Shown: positions 25,558 to 36,089, counted from the stretch's first letter. The stretch is 64,000 bases of DNA from Cognatilysobacter tabacisoli (GCF_003586305.1 NZ_KZ987400.1:902635-966634), one strand, 5' to 3'. The notes: a model not told the origin generated them from the sequence alone. Numbers and translations are program-made.

Positions 25558-26631
25558 TCAGGTTCGTGGCGTGGCGAAAACGGTGATCTCTTCGCGGTCG
25601 TGGTACAGCTGCCGCGCGCGGATCGTCATCGGCCGGTGGGTCTGCTGCTCGAACCCTTCGAGGCAGATCCGGGTCTCCTCCCAGCGCTTCTTCATCGGCA
25701 GCTTGAGGTTGAAGATCGCCTGCCGGCACCAGTTGTTGTGGAACCACGCGGCCATGCGGTCGGCCACCTTGCGCGGGCTCTCGACCATGTCGCAGACGAG
25801 CCAGTCGAGCGTGCGTCGCGGCTGCCACTGGAAACCGTCGACGCGCAGGTGATCGACGCGCCCGCTGTCGAGCAGGTTCTGCGCGAGCGGGCCGTTGTCG
25901 ATCGCGGTGACCTTCATGCCGTTGCGCACCAGCACCCAGGTCCAGCCGCCCGGGGCGGCGCCGAGGTCGGCGGCCTGCATGTTGTCGCGAACCAGCCGCT
26001 CGCGCTCGTCGTCGTCGAGCAGCGTCAGCAGCGCTTCCTCGAGCTTCAGCGCCGATCGGCTCGGCGCGTCGGCGTGCATGCGCAGCCGCGGGATGCCCAG
26101 CGGCCACGGGGAGCTGTCGCGCGGCTCGCTGGTCGCCAGCACCGCGTGGTCGCCGGCGAGGAACACCACGTGCAGGCGCGGCCGCACCGGGTCGTCGCTG
26201 CGGGTGAGCCAGCCGGCCTTGCGCAACGCCGGTCGCAGTGCGTTGCCGAAGCTGCGGGCGAGGCCGGCCAGCGGCTTGGCCGCGTCGGAGTCGGGGTGCT
26301 CGACCCACAGCTCGCCGAACGCCGACGGCATGCCGGGGCTGCCGGCCAGGGCGTCGAGCGCGGCCAGGATCGGGGTGATGCGGTCGCGCGGGTCCAGCCC
26401 CGGCAGGTCCGCCAGCCGCAGCAGCTTCTGCCGCGCGAAGATCAGCGTGGAGAACGGCAGCGCCCGCGACAGCGCGTCGGCGTCAGCGCCGAGGAACTCG
26501 ACGACGCCGCTGCCGCGCTCGGTGCGCGCATAGCCGGGGTGGCCGACGGTGGCCGCGCGCTCGTTGAGTTCGGCGGCCAGCTCCGGCTCGAAACCGGCGC
26601 GGCAGTAGCACAGCAGGGCGTCGCCGCTCAT
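25558..26631 (-). CDS. rlmM: 23S rRNA (cytidine-2498 2'-O) methyltransferase RlmM
   Basis: RNA methyltransferase of 357 aa modifying C2498 of 23S rRNA. It has an N-terminal THUMP-like part (starting ALLCYCRAGFEPELAAEL) and a C-terminal Rossmann methyltransferase domain with motif I DLGAAPGGWTWVL. The KDKE-type catalytic set of 2'-O methyltransferases is represented by the Asp in WLVCDMVE and the Lys in FNLKLPMKKRW. Length matches E. coli RlmM (366). It is 30 nt downstream of the deaminase gene and is probably the last gene of the glnS cluster. Confidence 0.95.
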   Translation of the reverse strand: MSGDALLCYCRAGFEPELAAELNERAATVGHPGYARTERGSGVVEFLGADADALSRALPFSTLIFARQKLLRLADLPGLDPRDRITPILAALDALAGSPGMPSAFGELWVEHPDSDAAKPLAGLARSFGNALRPALRKAGWLTRSDDPVRPRLHVVFLAGDHAVLATSEPRDSSPWPLGIPRLRMHADAPSRSALKLEEALLTLLDDDERERLVRDNMQAADLGAAPGGWTWVLVRNGMKVTAIDNGPLAQNLLDSGRVDHLRVDGFQWQPRRTLDWLVCDMVESPRKVADRMAAWFHNNWCRQAIFNLKLPMKKRWEETRICLEGFEQQTHRPMTIRARQLYHDREEITVFATPRT

Positions 26632-26661
26632 CGGGCGAGGGACCGCGTCGGCGTCAGCGCG

Positions 26662-27237
26662 TCAATAGCGCTCACCGCCGCTCTCGCCGTACGCCCGCAG
26701 CACGGCCCGCGCCGCGTCGCGGTGCAGGTCGCGCACGACGGCAATGCCGCGACGCTCGAGCTCGCCGACCCAGTCGGCCGGCAGCGGACCCTCGTCGAAC
26801 TCGGTCAGTTCCTCGACGTCTTCGCTGCGCGCGCCGATCAGCAGGCGGTCGACGCCGGCCCACACGGTCGCGCCGTAGCACTGGCAGCACGGCTGCGACG
26901 AGGTGGCCAGCGTGTACGGTCCGATCGGCCGGTCGTCGGCGTCGCGGTTCAGGCGCGCACGCTGGGTGCGCTGCTGCGCGAGCATGTACGCCATCGTCTC
27001 GGCGTGCGCGAGCGAGCACGCGTGCGGCAGCACGCGGTTGACGCCGACCGCGACGATGCGGTCGTCGGGACCGAACACCGCCGCGCCGAACGGGCCGCCG
27101 CTGCGCGCCTCGAAGTTGCGCCGCGACAGCTCGATCGCCAGCGCGACCTTGGCCGCGTCGCCGACGTGCGCCTGCGCGGTGTCGACGTGCTCGTGGACCC
27201 ACGCCGGCAGCGTCAGGTGGACCTGCGCGTAGAGCAT
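26662..27237 (-). CDS. Cytidine/guanine deaminase-like zinc deaminase
   Basis: Nucleoside or nucleobase deaminase of 191 aa of the CDA/TadA superfamily. The zinc motif is intact: LAHAETMAY supplies His and catalytic Glu, and SSQPCCQCYGAT supplies the two Cys (PCxxC). The SGGPFGAAVFG segment before it is typical of guanine deaminase-like members. Substrate not determinable. The ATG overlaps the upstream lipoprotein gene's stop (ATGA). Confidence 0.88.
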   Translation of the reverse strand: MLYAQVHLTLPAWVHEHVDTAQAHVGDAAKVALAIELSRRNFEARSGGPFGAAVFGPDDRIVAVGVNRVLPHACSLAHAETMAYMLAQQRTQRARLNRDADDRPIGPYTLATSSQPCCQCYGATVWAGVDRLLIGARSEDVEELTEFDEGPLPADWVGELERRGIAVVRDLHRDAARAVLRAYGESGGERY

Positions 27238-27785
27238 CACTGGGCCTCGAATTCCATGAGCACGCCTTCGCAGCGACCGGCGCGGCAGTCGCAGCCCTGG
27301 ATCGGCTGGAAGCCGCAGATCGACATGCGTCCTTCCTTCGCGCACTGGGCCTGCACCGCGGCCGGGTCGGTCGGGCTGTTGACGTTGACGCAGCGCGGCT
27401 CCTGGCCGCAGCAGTTGCCGACGTTCTTGACCGCGCAGTCGCTGGCGGTGCGGCAGGCGTAGTCGAGCACCGGCGGCGCATCGGCGACGCGCTGCGGCGG
27501 CAGCGGCTTGCTCATCGGCGGTGCCGGCTTGGTCCGCCGGGCCAGCGCCGGGTCGGCCGGCACGGCCGGCGCCTGCGCGTCGGCAACGGGGCCGGCGGCC
27601 GGCGCACCCGCGGCGGGGGCGGTCGGCGCGTCGGCGGCGATCGGGCTCGCGGCGCCAGACTGCGCCGCGCTTTCCGACGGCGGCGCCGCGCATGCCGACA
27701 GCGCGAACGCGGCCAGCAGCGCGAGGGCGAGCGCGGGGGTGAGCGCGAGAGTGAAACGGAACGACGCGACGAAACGGAGGGCCAT
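27237..27785 (-). CDS. Cys-rich lipoprotein, function unknown
   Basis: Protein of 182 aa. A long signal region ends in the lipobox LSAC, then an Ala/Pro-rich linker (about residues 35-110), then a compact C-terminal domain of about 70 residues with ten cysteines (for example ASDCAVKNVGNCCGQ and GCDCRAGRCEG). The Cys pairs suggest a disulfide-stabilised domain. I do not recognise the family. It is 25 nt downstream of glnS and overlaps the deaminase start. The ATG at 27785 is favoured because it directly precedes the signal. Confidence 0.78.
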   Translation of the reverse strand: MALRFVASFRFTLALTPALALALLAAFALSACAAPPSESAAQSGAASPIAADAPTAPAAGAPAAGPVADAQAPAVPADPALARRTKPAPPMSKPLPPQRVADAPPVLDYACRTASDCAVKNVGNCCGQEPRCVNVNSPTDPAAVQAQCAKEGRMSICGFQPIQGCDCRAGRCEGVLMEFEAQ

Positions 27786-27810
27786 GGCGATCACCGGCGG
27801 GTCGGGGGCA

Positions 27811-29592
27811 TCAAGCCTTGCCGGCCCAGGTGTCACGCAGCGTGACGCTGCGGTTGAACACCGGGCGCGCGGCCGTGTGGTCGCGGCGGTCGGCGACGAA
27901 GTAGCCCAGCCGCTCGAACTGGAACGACTGCTCGGGCGCGGCGGTCGCGGCCGCCGGCTCGACGTAGCCGTTGACGGTGCGGCGCGAATCGGGATTCAGG
28001 TGGTCGCGGTAGGTCTTCCCGTCCGAGTCGTCGTCGGGGTCGGCCACGCTGAACAGCCGGTCGTACAGGCGCACCTCGGCTTCGACCGCGTGCGCGGCGC
28101 TGACCCAGTGGATCGTGCCCTTGACCTTGCGGTTGGCGCCTTCCATGCCGGCGCGCGAGTCCGGGTCGAGCGTGCCGTGCAGTTCGACCACGCGGCCGTC
28201 GGCGTCCTTGACCACCGCGTCGCAGCGGACGATGCCGGCGCCGCGCAGGCGCACGTCGCCGCCGACGGTCAGGCGCTTGAAGCCCTTCGGCGGCACCTCC
28301 TCGAAGTCCTCGCGCTCGATCCACAGCGTGCGCGAGAACGGCACCCGGCGCTCGCCGAACGACTCGTCCTTCGGGTGGTTGGCGAACACCAGCTGCTCCT
28401 CGTGCGACTCGGGCAGGTTGGTCAGCACCAGCTTGACCGGGTCGATCACCGCCATCCGCCGCGGCGCGGCGCCGTCGAGGTCGTCGCGCAGCGCGCCCTC
28501 GAGGATCGAGATGTCGAGCAACGAGTTCTGCTTGCTGATGCCGACGCGGTCGACCATCAGCCGCAGCGCGGACGGCGTGTAGCCGCGGCGGCGGATGCCC
28601 TGCAGCGTCGGCATGCGCGGGTCGTCCCAGCCGTCGACGAGGCCGTCCTGCACCAGCGCCATCAGCTTGCGCTTGCTCATCACCAGGTAGTTGAAGTTCA
28701 GCCGCGAGAACTCGATCTGGCGCGGCCGGCTGGCCTCGAACGGGAGGCCGCGGTCGGTCAGCGGCTTCACCAGCTCGGGCGAGCCGGCCAGGTCCACGCG
28801 CGCCACGCACCAGTCGTACAGCGGGCGGTGGTCCTCGAACTCCAACGTGCACAGCGAGTGCGTGATGCCCTCGACCGCATCGCTGAGCGAGTGCGCGTAG
28901 TCGTACATCGGGTAGATCGGCCAGTCGTTGCCGGTGTTCTGGTGCTCGACGTGCTTGATGCGGTACAGCGCCGGGTCGCGCAGGTTGATGTTGCCGCTGG
29001 CCATGTCGATCTTCGCGCGCAGCGTGCGTGCGCCGTCCGGGAACTCGCCCGCGCGCATGCGCCGGAACAGGTCGAGGTTCTCGTCGACGCCGCGCTCGCG
29101 GTACGGCGAGTTGCGTCCCGGCTCGGTCAGCGTGCCGCGGTACGCGCGCACCTCGTCGGCGCTGAGGTCGCAGACGAACGCGTCGCCCTGCCGGATCAGC
29201 TTCTCCGCGGCGAGGTACAGCACCTCGAAGTAATCCGAGGCGTGGCGCAGGTCGTGCCAGTCGAAGCCGAGCCAGCGCACGTCGTCCTGGATCGCCTGCA
29301 CGTACTCCGGGTCTTCCTTGGCGGGGTTGGTGTCGTCCAGCCGCAGGTTGCACGTGCCGCCGAACTCGCGGGCGATGCCGAAGTCCAGGCAGATCGCCTT
29401 CGCGTGGCCGATGTGCAGGTAGCCGTTGGGTTCCGGCGGAAAGCGGGTGCGGATCGCCGCGTGCTTGCCGCTGGCCAGGTCGTCGCGGACGATCTGGCGG
29501 ATGAAGTCCTGCTTGCCGGCCGCGGGCGCGCCGTCGGCAGACGCATCCGGCGGGGCGGTGGGGGCGGCGGTGGGATCGGACGGTGCGGACAT
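27811..29592 (-). CDS. glnS: Glutaminyl-tRNA synthetase
   Basis: Class I synthetase of 593 aa that charges tRNA(Gln). The HIGH motif is in [15 protein letters not shown] (about residue 53-67) and the KMSKS equivalent is VMSKRKL (about 300). The C-terminal anticodon-binding beta-barrels extend to the end (LRDTWAGKA). It is slightly longer than E. coli GlnS (554) because of an Ala/Pro-rich N-terminal leader ([14 protein letters not shown]). It heads the minus-strand group glnS, lipoprotein, deaminase, rlmM and diverges from DUF2007. Confidence 0.97.
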   Translation of the reverse strand: MSAPSDPTAAPTAPPDASADGAPAAGKQDFIRQIVRDDLASGKHAAIRTRFPPEPNGYLHIGHAKAICLDFGIAREFGGTCNLRLDDTNPAKEDPEYVQAIQDDVRWLGFDWHDLRHASDYFEVLYLAAEKLIRQGDAFVCDLSADEVRAYRGTLTEPGRNSPYRERGVDENLDLFRRMRAGEFPDGARTLRAKIDMASGNINLRDPALYRIKHVEHQNTGNDWPIYPMYDYAHSLSDAVEGITHSLCTLEFEDHRPLYDWCVARVDLAGSPELVKPLTDRGLPFEASRPRQIEFSRLNFNYLVMSKRKLMALVQDGLVDGWDDPRMPTLQGIRRRGYTPSALRLMVDRVGISKQNSLLDISILEGALRDDLDGAAPRRMAVIDPVKLVLTNLPESHEEQLVFANHPKDESFGERRVPFSRTLWIEREDFEEVPPKGFKRLTVGGDVRLRGAGIVRCDAVVKDADGRVVELHGTLDPDSRAGMEGANRKVKGTIHWVSAAHAVEAEVRLYDRLFSVADPDDDSDGKTYRDHLNPDSRRTVNGYVEPAAATAAPEQSFQFERLGYFVADRRDHTAARPVFNRSVTLRDTWAGKA

Positions 29593-29742
29593 GCGGCGGG
29601 ACACGGCAGGGGAGACCGCGCAGTTTAGCCGCTGGGGCCGGCAGGCGCCGTCCGCGTCGGAGCGGCTCCGCGGCCACGCGGTCGCGACGGCTGCCCGGCG
29701 TATGCTGACCCCATCGTTGCAGCCGCCGCACAGGAGTGCCGC

Positions 29743-30015
29743 ATGAAAGTCGTCTACGAAGCGGCAAACGTCATCGACGCCCATCTGGTCAAGCATGCGC
29801 TGGAGGACGCGGGCATCCCCGTGTTCCTGCGCGGCGAGGCGCTGGTCGGCGGCATGGGCGAGCTGCCGGTGTTTGGCGTCGTCGGCGTGTGCGTGCCCGA
29901 AGCGGCGTGGCCGGAAGCGCAGGCGATCGTCGCGGCGCTCGCGCTCGGCGAATCGTCCGGCGACGACACGGCGCCGGACGCCGACGCGTTCGAGCCGCCC
30001 GCGTTCCCCGCCTGA
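29743..30015 (+). CDS. DUF2007 small protein
   Basis: Protein of 90 aa with the DUF2007 pattern: [42 protein letters not shown], a ferredoxin-like fold thought to act in signalling. No membrane segment or signal. It ends in an acidic, Pro-rich tail. An ACAGGAGTGCCGC stretch before the ATG gives a good Shine-Dalgarno. Followed after 80 nt by the GST gene. Confidence 0.85.
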   Translation: MKVVYEAANVIDAHLVKHALEDAGIPVFLRGEALVGGMGELPVFGVVGVCVPEAAWPEAQAIVAALALGESSGDDTAPDADAFEPPAFPA

Positions 30016-30095
30016 GCGGCCGCGCAACCGGACGTTCCCTTGCCGCCGTCCCCGCTGCGCGCGAGCATGGCCGCCCCTCGATCCGGACCGCGCCC

Positions 30096-30770
30096 ATGCC
30101 GCTGCTGGTGATCGGCAACAAGAACTACTCGTCGTGGTCGCTGCGCCCGTGGCTGCTGCTGCGTCACTTCGGCGTCGCCTTCGACGAGCTCAAGCTGTCG
30201 CTCGACACCCCCGAATTCTTCGCCGAGATCGAGCGCTGGTCGCCGACGCGGCGGGTGCCGGTCCTGCACGACGGCGACCTGGTGGTCGCCGACTCGCTGG
30301 CGATCTGCGAGTTCGCGAACGAGCGCTGGCTCGACGGCCGCGGCTGGCCGGCCGACCTGCGCGACCGCGCGGTGGCGCGCGCCGCCGCGGCGGAGATGCA
30401 CTCCGGGTTCGCCGCGCTGCGCGGACAGCTGCCGATGAATGCGCGGCGCGTGCCGGACGGCTACCGCTGGAATGCGCAGGCGCAGGCCGACATCGAGCGC
30501 GTCCAGGCGCTGTGGCGAGGATTGCGCGCACGGGCCGCCGGGCGCGGTGCGCCGGCATCGGGTCCGTTCCTGTGCGGCGGCTTCGGCATCGTCGATGCGA
30601 TGTTCGCCCCGGTCGTGCTGCGCTTCCGCGGCTACGGCGTGGCGATGGACGACGTCGCGGCGGCGTACTGCGACGCCGTGCTGGCGCTTCCGGCGATGCA
30701 GGCGTGGCTGGCCGAGGCGGTCGCCGAGCCCGAGCGGCTCGCCGCGACCGACGGGCTGGCCGCGCCGTGA
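30096..30770 (+). CDS. Glutathione S-transferase family protein
   Basis: Cytosolic GST of 224 aa. The N-terminal thioredoxin-like half shows the catalytic Ser motif [12 protein letters not shown], typical of serine/zeta-like GSTs, then [12 protein letters not shown] (cis-Pro) and [11 protein letters not shown] (glutathione contact). The C-terminal helical half contains the N-capping motif in [12 protein letters not shown]. Substrate unknown. Its stop overlaps the apt GTG start (GTGA). Confidence 0.9.
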   Translation: MPLLVIGNKNYSSWSLRPWLLLRHFGVAFDELKLSLDTPEFFAEIERWSPTRRVPVLHDGDLVVADSLAICEFANERWLDGRGWPADLRDRAVARAAAAEMHSGFAALRGQLPMNARRVPDGYRWNAQAQADIERVQALWRGLRARAAGRGAPASGPFLCGGFGIVDAMFAPVVLRFRGYGVAMDDVAAAYCDAVLALPAMQAWLAEAVAEPERLAATDGLAAP

Positions 30771-31312
30771 GCACGGCGCAGCCTGCGGCCGCCTCGCCCG
30801 CGTTCGCCGCGCTGATCCGCGACGTCGCCGACTTCCCGAAGCCGGGGATCGTGTTCAAGGACATCACGCCGCTGCTGGCCGACGCACGCGGCTTCGCCGC
30901 CGCGGTCGCCGCGATGGCCGAGCCGTGGGGCGACGCCGGCGTCGGCGTCGTGGCGGGCGTCGAGGCGCGCGGCTTCATCGTCGGTGCGGCCCTGGCGCGC
31001 GAACTCGGCGTCGGCTTCGTGCCGATCCGCAAGCCCGGCAAGCTGCCGGCGCGCGTGGTCTGGCAGGAGTACGCGCTCGAGTACGGCCACGACCGCATCG
31101 AAATCCACGCCGACGCGATCGCCCCCGGCACGCGCACGCTGCTGGTCGACGACGTGCTCGCGACCGGCGGCACGCTGCTGGCGGCGCGCGCGCTGCTCGA
31201 CCGCATCGGCGCCACGACGGTCGGCGCGGGCGTGCTGGTGGAGATCGCCGCGCTCGGCGGGCGCGCGCGGTGGCCGGACGCGACGCCGCTGCCGGCCACG
31301 CTGCGCTACTAG
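30767..31312 (+). CDS. apt: Adenine phosphoribosyltransferase
   Basis: Purine-salvage enzyme of 181 aa making AMP from adenine and PRPP. Motifs: [21 protein letters not shown] near the N-terminus, [20 protein letters not shown] and the PRPP loop [13 protein letters not shown]. The GTG start at 30767 overlaps the GST stop, giving the family's usual length. The [13 protein letters not shown] leader is short and unstructured. Confidence 0.95.
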   Translation: MSTAQPAAASPAFAALIRDVADFPKPGIVFKDITPLLADARGFAAAVAAMAEPWGDAGVGVVAGVEARGFIVGAALARELGVGFVPIRKPGKLPARVVWQEYALEYGHDRIEIHADAIAPGTRTLLVDDVLATGGTLLAARALLDRIGATTVGAGVLVEIAALGGRARWPDATPLPATLRY

Positions 31313-31409
31313 GCCGGATCGCTGCGGCCCGCCCCGGCCGGGCCCCGGCCGGTTGAATCCGCCTCGGCGCGCCCCACGTTGTTGCAGTACCCACGACGGA
31401 GTCACCGCG

Positions 31410-32078
31410 ATGCTCGGGATCGGAGCCTTCAAGCAGCGCATGCCGCGCCCCGAGGACGCGCCCCGCGGCCGCGACGTCGAGATGCCGCTGCGCAACGCCC
31501 ACCACGTGCACGGCCGGCCGCTGCGCGACGCGTTCGAAGGGCTCGCGTCGGTGCAGTTCGGAATGGGCTGCTTCTGGGGCGCCGAGCGCAAGTTCTGGAC
31601 GCTGCCGGGCGTGGTCACGACCGCGGTCGGCTACGCCGGCGGCTACACGCCGAACCCGACCTACGACGAGGTCTGCAGCGGCCAGACCGGGCACACCGAG
31701 GTGGTGCGGGTGGTCTACGACCCGGAACAGATCGGCTTCGACGACCTGCTGCGCGTGTTCTGGGAAAACCACGATCCGACCCAGGGCATGCGCCAGGGCA
31801 ACGACACCGGCACCCAGTACCGCTCGGCGATCTACGCCGACACGCCGGAGCAGTACGCCGCGGCCGCGAACAGCCGCGAGGCGTTCCAGCAGCGGCTCAA
31901 CGCCGCGGGCTTCGGGCCCATCACCACCGCGATCGTCCACCCGGCGCCGACGTTCTATTACGCCGAGGACGTCCACCAGCAGTACCTGGCGAAGAATCCG
32001 AACGGCTACTGCGGGCTCGGCGGCACCGGCGTCAGCTGTCCGATCGGACTCGGCGCGGCGGCCGCCGGCGCGGGCTGA
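31410..32078 (+). CDS. msrA: Peptide methionine-S-sulfoxide reductase MsrA
   Basis: Repair enzyme of 222 aa reducing methionine-S-sulfoxide. The catalytic Cys54 is in [12 protein letters not shown], followed by [20 protein letters not shown] and [13 protein letters not shown]. Recycling cysteines are in [14 protein letters not shown] at the C-terminus. A leader of about 48 residues precedes the domain, as in the longer E. coli-type MsrA. It converges with the rubrerythrin gene and sits beside the peroxide-stress cluster, a fitting context. Confidence 0.96.
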   Translation: MLGIGAFKQRMPRPEDAPRGRDVEMPLRNAHHVHGRPLRDAFEGLASVQFGMGCFWGAERKFWTLPGVVTTAVGYAGGYTPNPTYDEVCSGQTGHTEVVRVVYDPEQIGFDDLLRVFWENHDPTQGMRQGNDTGTQYRSAIYADTPEQYAAAANSREAFQQRLNAAGFGPITTAIVHPAPTFYYAEDVHQQYLAKNPNGYCGLGGTGVSCPIGLGAAAAGAG

Positions 32079-32102
32079 TCGCGTCGGCGCGGCGGTTGGC
32101 GC

Positions 32103-32528
32103 TCAGCCTTCCGCTTCGAGATCGTTGAGGGTTTTCTGGAACCGGTTGGCGTGCGAGCGCTCGGCGCGGGCCAGCGTCTCGAACCAGTCGGCGATCTCGT
32201 CGAAGCCCTCGTCGCGCGCGGCCTGGGCGTAGGCCGGGTACATCTGCGCGAACTCCTGCGTCTCGCTGGCGATCGCCGCCCGGAGGTTGTCGACCGTGGC
32301 GCCGATCGGCAGGCCGGTCAGCGGGTCGCCGCAGGCCTCGAGGTATTCGAGGTGGCCGAGCGCGTGGCCGGTCTCGCCCTCGGCGGTGGAGCGGAATACC
32401 GCGGCGACGTCGCTGCGCCCTTCGATATCGGCCTTCTGGGCGAAGTACAGGTAGCGGCGGTTGGCCTGGGCCTCGGCGGCGAACGCCTGCATCAGGTTCG
32501 CTTCGGTCTTGCTGCCTTTCAGGGCCAT
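32103..32528 (-). CDS. Rubrerythrin-like diiron protein without rubredoxin domain
   Basis: Protein of 141 aa with the ferritin-like four-helix diiron fold. Ligand motifs: [16 protein letters not shown] in helix 1, [14 protein letters not shown] in helix 2, [17 protein letters not shown] and ERSHANRFQ in the later helices, giving Glu and ExxH iron ligands. The C-terminal rubredoxin Cys4 domain of classical rubrerythrin is absent. Likely peroxidase or peroxide scavenger; placed 91 nt downstream of oxyR on the same strand. Confidence 0.88.
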   Translation of the reverse strand: MALKGSKTEANLMQAFAAEAQANRRYLYFAQKADIEGRSDVAAVFRSTAEGETGHALGHLEYLEACGDPLTGLPIGATVDNLRAAIASETQEFAQMYPAYAQAARDEGFDEIADWFETLARAERSHANRFQKTLNDLEAEG

Positions 32529-32619
32529 CGCAGTGCACTCGTCATGGGAACCACGGCGCGGTCGCGCCGACCGCACGCTAGACCACGCCGTCGGTGGCGC
32601 GCAATTGCGCCCGTTCGAC

Positions 32620-33591
32620 TCAGGCGCCGGCGATCGCCGCCGACCGGGCCCGGCGTGCCGGCGCAGCCGGCGCCGCGGCGGCGCTGAGCGTCGGCTCGAA
32701 CAGCGCCGGCGGCAGGCCGCGGAACACCTCGGCCAGCTGGCTCAGGAAGCCCGACATCGCCGAGCTCTTGCGCCACACCATCGCGATGCGCCGGCTCGGG
32801 CGGACGCCGTCGAAGCCGAGCAGGCGGATGTCGTGCGACGGCGCGACCGGCGGCTTCACGGCGAGCACCGGCAGCAGGGTCAGGCCGACGTTGGCGGCGA
32901 CCATCTGCCGCAGCGTCTCCAGGCTGGTCGCCTGGAAGCCGGACATTTCGTTCGCGCCGGCCAGCTGGCACACGTCGAGCGCCTGGTCGCGCAGGCAGTG
33001 GCCGTCTTCGAGCAGCAGCAGACGCTCGTGCGCCAGCTCGTCCATCGTCAGCGAGCCGCGCTCGGCCAGCGGGTGGCCTTCCGGCACGGCCAGCACGAAC
33101 GGCTCCTCGAACAGGTACTCGACGTGCAGCTGGTCGTCGTGGATCGGCAGCGCCAGCAGCCCGGCGTCGATCTTGCCGCTGCGCAGGCGCTCGAGGATCT
33201 CCGGGCTCTTCTCCTCGATCAGCAGCAGCTCCAGCCGCGGGAAGCGCTTGCGGATCTGCGGCACGACGTGCGGCAGCAGGTACGGGCCGAGCGTCGGGAA
33301 CATCGCCAGCCGGACGGTGCCGGCTTCGGGGTCGCGGCTGCGGCGCGCGGCTTCGCGCATCTGTTCGACCTCGGCGACGATGCGGCGGGCGCGGTCGACG
33401 ATCTCACGCCCGGCCGGGGTCAGCATGACCTTGCGCGGCGCCCGTTCGACCAGCGCCACGCCGAGTTCGTCCTCGAGCTTGCGGATCTGCGTCGACAGCG
33501 TCGGCTGGCTGACGAAGCACGCATCCGCCGCGCGGCCGAAATGCTTCAGGTCGGCCAGCGCCACGAGGTATTTCAGGTCACGAAGGTTCAC
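32620..33591 (-). CDS. oxyR: Hydrogen peroxide-sensing LysR regulator OxyR
   Basis: LysR-family activator of 323 aa. The N-terminal HTH is MNLRDLKYLVALADLKHFGRAA and SQPTLSTQIRKLE. The redox pair is Cys199 and Cys208 in LLEDGHCLRDQALDVC, at the same positions as E. coli OxyR. The segment ATSLETLRQMVAANVGLTLLP is also diagnostic. The C-terminal tail of about 20 Ala-rich residues is extra. The start is GTG at 33591. It lies 107 nt downstream of ahpF in the order ahpC-ahpF-oxyR known from Xanthomonas, and presumably controls the box upstream of ahpC. Confidence 0.96.
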   Translation of the reverse strand: MNLRDLKYLVALADLKHFGRAADACFVSQPTLSTQIRKLEDELGVALVERAPRKVMLTPAGREIVDRARRIVAEVEQMREAARRSRDPEAGTVRLAMFPTLGPYLLPHVVPQIRKRFPRLELLLIEEKSPEILERLRSGKIDAGLLALPIHDDQLHVEYLFEEPFVLAVPEGHPLAERGSLTMDELAHERLLLLEDGHCLRDQALDVCQLAGANEMSGFQATSLETLRQMVAANVGLTLLPVLAVKPPVAPSHDIRLLGFDGVRPSRRIAMVWRKSSAMSGFLSQLAEVFRGLPPALFEPTLSAAAAPAAPARRARSAAIAGA

Positions 33592-33698
33592 GCGTCGCTC
33601 CCACGGTGGCGGCCGCCGCACGGCGGCGGCGACGGTGGTGGAACGCGGCGCCGTGGGGGGCGACCGCCGCGTCCGGGATGTACCGGTGTGTACGCGGC

Positions 33699-35321
33699 TC
33701 AGGCCGCGACGGCTTCAACCGTCGCGGTCGGGGCCGACGCCGCTGCCGGCGCGGAGGTGCGGATCAGGTGGTCGAACGCGGCCAGCGCGGCGGTCGAGCC
33801 GGCGCCCATCGCGATGACGATCTGCTTGAACGGGACGGTCGTGGCGTCGCCGGCGGCGAAGACGCCCGGCGCGGACGTCTGGCCGCGGTCGTCGATCAGG
33901 ATCTCGCCGCGGTTGCTGAGCTCGACCGCGCCCTTGAGCCACTCGGTGTTCGGCAGCAGGCCGATCTGCACGAAGATGCCCTCGAGCGCGACCGTGTGCG
34001 TATCGCCGCTGGTGCGGTCGCGGTAGACCAGGCCGTTGACCTTGTGGCCGTCGCCGAGCACCTCGGTGGTCTGCGCGCTGGTCAGGACGGTCACGTTCGG
34101 CAGGCTGCGCAGCTTGCGCTGCAGCACTTCGTCGGCGCGCAGCCGCACGTCGAACTCGATCAGCGTCACGTGGCCGACGATGCCGGCCAGGTCGATCGCC
34201 GCCTCGACGCCGGAGTTGCCGCCGCCGATGACGGCCACGCGCTTGCCCTTGAACAGCGGGCCGTCGCAGTGCGGGCAGTAGGCGACGCCCTTGTTGCGGT
34301 ACTGGTCTTCGCCGGGGACGTTCATCTGCCGCCAGCGCGCGCCGGTGGCGAGGATCACGGTCCGCGCCTTCAGCGCGGCGCCGTTGGCCAGCTGCACCTC
34401 GTGCAGGCCGCCGGGCTGGCGCGACGGCACCAGCTTCTCGGCGCGCTGCAGGTGCATCACGTCGACGTCGTATTCGAGCACGTGCTGCTCGAGCGCCGCC
34501 GCCAGCTGCGGGCCCTCGGTGTGGCGCACCGAGATGAAGTTCTCGATGCCGAGGGTGTCGAGCACCTGGCCGCCGAACCGCTCGCTCGCCACGCCGGTGC
34601 GGATGCCCTTGCGCGCGGCGTAGATGGCCGCCGCGGCGCCGGCGGGGCCGCCGCCGACGATCAGCACGTCGAACGGCTCCTTGGCCGCGATCTTCGCCGC
34701 ATCGCGCTGGGCCGAGCCGGTGTCGATCTTCGCGACGATCTGCTCCAGGCTCATGCGCCCCTGGCCGAACACCTGGCCGTTGAGGTAGATCGTCGGCACG
34801 GCCATCACCTGGCGCGCCTCGACCTCGTCCTGGAACAGCGCGCCGTCGATCGCGACGTGGCGGATGCGAGGATTGACCACGCTCATCAGGTTCAGCGCCT
34901 GCACCACGTCGGGGCAGTTCTGGCACGACTGCGAGAAATACGTCTCGAACGACAGCTCTCCGCCGTGCGACGCGGCGTCGAGCGCGCGCACCTGCTCTAG
35001 CGTTTCCTGCGCGGCCTTCGACGGGTGGCCGCCGACCTGCAGCAGCGCGAGCACCAGCGAGGTGAACTCGTGGCCCATCGGGATGCCGGCGAAGCGCACG
35101 CCGACGTCGGTGCCGGTGCGGCGGATCTCGAACGAGGGGCGGCGCGCATCGTCGTCGCGGCGCACGTACGTAATGCGGTCGGACAGCGCGGCGATCTGGC
35201 GCAGCAGCGCCTCGAGCTCGCGCGACTTCTCGCCGTCGTCGAGCGAGGCCGCCAGCTCGATCGGCTGCGTGACCTTCTCGAGGTAGGCCTTCAACTGGGT
35301 CTGCAGGTCGTCGGTCAGCAT
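33699..35321 (-). CDS. ahpF: Alkyl hydroperoxide reductase subunit F
   Basis: Flavoprotein disulfide reductase of 540 aa that passes electrons from NADH to AhpC. The N-terminal tandem thioredoxin-like domain carries CQNC (Cys133/136). The FAD motif is [21 protein letters not shown] (about 220-240), and the TrxR-like redox centre is CPHC (Cys349/352). NAD binding is in [24 protein letters not shown] lies 7 nt before the ATG. It follows ahpC after a 204-nt gap with a hairpin. Confidence 0.97.
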   Translation of the reverse strand: MLTDDLQTQLKAYLEKVTQPIELAASLDDGEKSRELEALLRQIAALSDRITYVRRDDDARRPSFEIRRTGTDVGVRFAGIPMGHEFTSLVLALLQVGGHPSKAAQETLEQVRALDAASHGGELSFETYFSQSCQNCPDVVQALNLMSVVNPRIRHVAIDGALFQDEVEARQVMAVPTIYLNGQVFGQGRMSLEQIVAKIDTGSAQRDAAKIAAKEPFDVLIVGGGPAGAAAAIYAARKGIRTGVASERFGGQVLDTLGIENFISVRHTEGPQLAAALEQHVLEYDVDVMHLQRAEKLVPSRQPGGLHEVQLANGAALKARTVILATGARWRQMNVPGEDQYRNKGVAYCPHCDGPLFKGKRVAVIGGGNSGVEAAIDLAGIVGHVTLIEFDVRLRADEVLQRKLRSLPNVTVLTSAQTTEVLGDGHKVNGLVYRDRTSGDTHTVALEGIFVQIGLLPNTEWLKGAVELSNRGEILIDDRGQTSAPGVFAAGDATTVPFKQIVIAMGAGSTAALAAFDHLIRTSAPAAASAPTATVEAVAA

Positions 35322-35462
35322 GGCAACTCCGGAAAGGGTGAGCGGCGCGTCGCCCGGGGCCGGGAGAGGGCGGCCGAGGGCGCCGCGACGCTCGCAACAG
35401 GGGCCGGAACCGCCCGGGGAGTGGCGGCTCCGGCGACGACGGGTGAGGGAACCCGTCGGGTC

Positions 35463-35483
35463 CTGGCGCGCGGCGCGCGCCAG
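35463..35483. terminator. Hairpin in the ahpC-ahpF spacer
   Basis: A perfect 9-bp stem (35463-35471 / 35475-35483, 3-nt loop) lies in the 204-nt gap between ahpC and ahpF, with no T-run. It may attenuate read-through so that ahpC exceeds ahpF, or stabilise the ahpC message. The rest of the gap shows nothing. Confidence 0.4.
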
Positions 35484-35525
35484 TTCGGTGCGGCCGGACC
35501 CCCAGGGCCCGGCCCGTGCAGCGGT

Positions 35526-36089
35526 TTAGATCTTGCCGACCAGGTCCAGCGACGGCGCCAGGGTCTTCTCGCCTTCCTTCCACTTGGCCGGGCACACCTC
35601 GCCCGGGTGGGCGGCGACGTACTGGGCGGCCTTGAGCTTGCGCAGCGTCTCGGTGATGTCGCGGGCGATCGCGTTGTCGTGGATCTCGAGCGTCTTGATC
35701 ACGCCATCCGGGTTGACGACGAAGGTGCCGCGCAGGGCCAGGCCCTCCTCGTCGATGTGCACGCCGAACGCGCGCGTCAGGCGGTGGGTCGGGTCGCCGA
35801 CCAGCGGGAACTGGGCCTTGCCGACGGCCGGCGAGGTCTCGTGCCACACCTTGTGCGAGAAGTGGGTGTCGGTGGTGACGATGTAGACCTCGGCGCCGAG
35901 CTTCTGGAACTCCGCGTAGTTGTTGGCGGCGTCCTCGACCTCGGTCGGGCAGTTGAAGGTGAAGGCCGCGGGCATGAAGACCACGACCGACCACTTGCCG
36001 CGCAGGTCGGCCTCGGTCACTTCGATGAATTCGCCGGCACGGTAGGCGGTGGCCTTGAACGGCGGGACCGGGGTGTTGATCAGGGACAT
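35526..36089 (-). CDS. ahpC: Alkyl hydroperoxide reductase subunit C (peroxiredoxin)
   Basis: Typical 2-Cys peroxiredoxin of 187 aa that reduces H2O2 and organic hydroperoxides, recharged by AhpF. The peroxidatic Cys47 is in [11 protein letters not shown] (many AhpC proteins have V before this Cys); the resolving Cys166 is in [11 protein letters not shown]-terminal tail [23 protein letters not shown] precedes the ATG by 7 nt. A sigma-70 promoter and OxyR box lie upstream (36163-36240). Confidence 0.97.
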   Translation of the reverse strand: MSLINTPVPPFKATAYRAGEFIEVTEADLRGKWSVVVFMPAAFTFNCPTEVEDAANNYAEFQKLGAEVYIVTTDTHFSHKVWHETSPAVGKAQFPLVGDPTHRLTRAFGVHIDEEGLALRGTFVVNPDGVIKTLEIHDNAIARDITETLRKLKAAQYVAAHPGEVCPAKWKEGEKTLAPSLDLVGKI

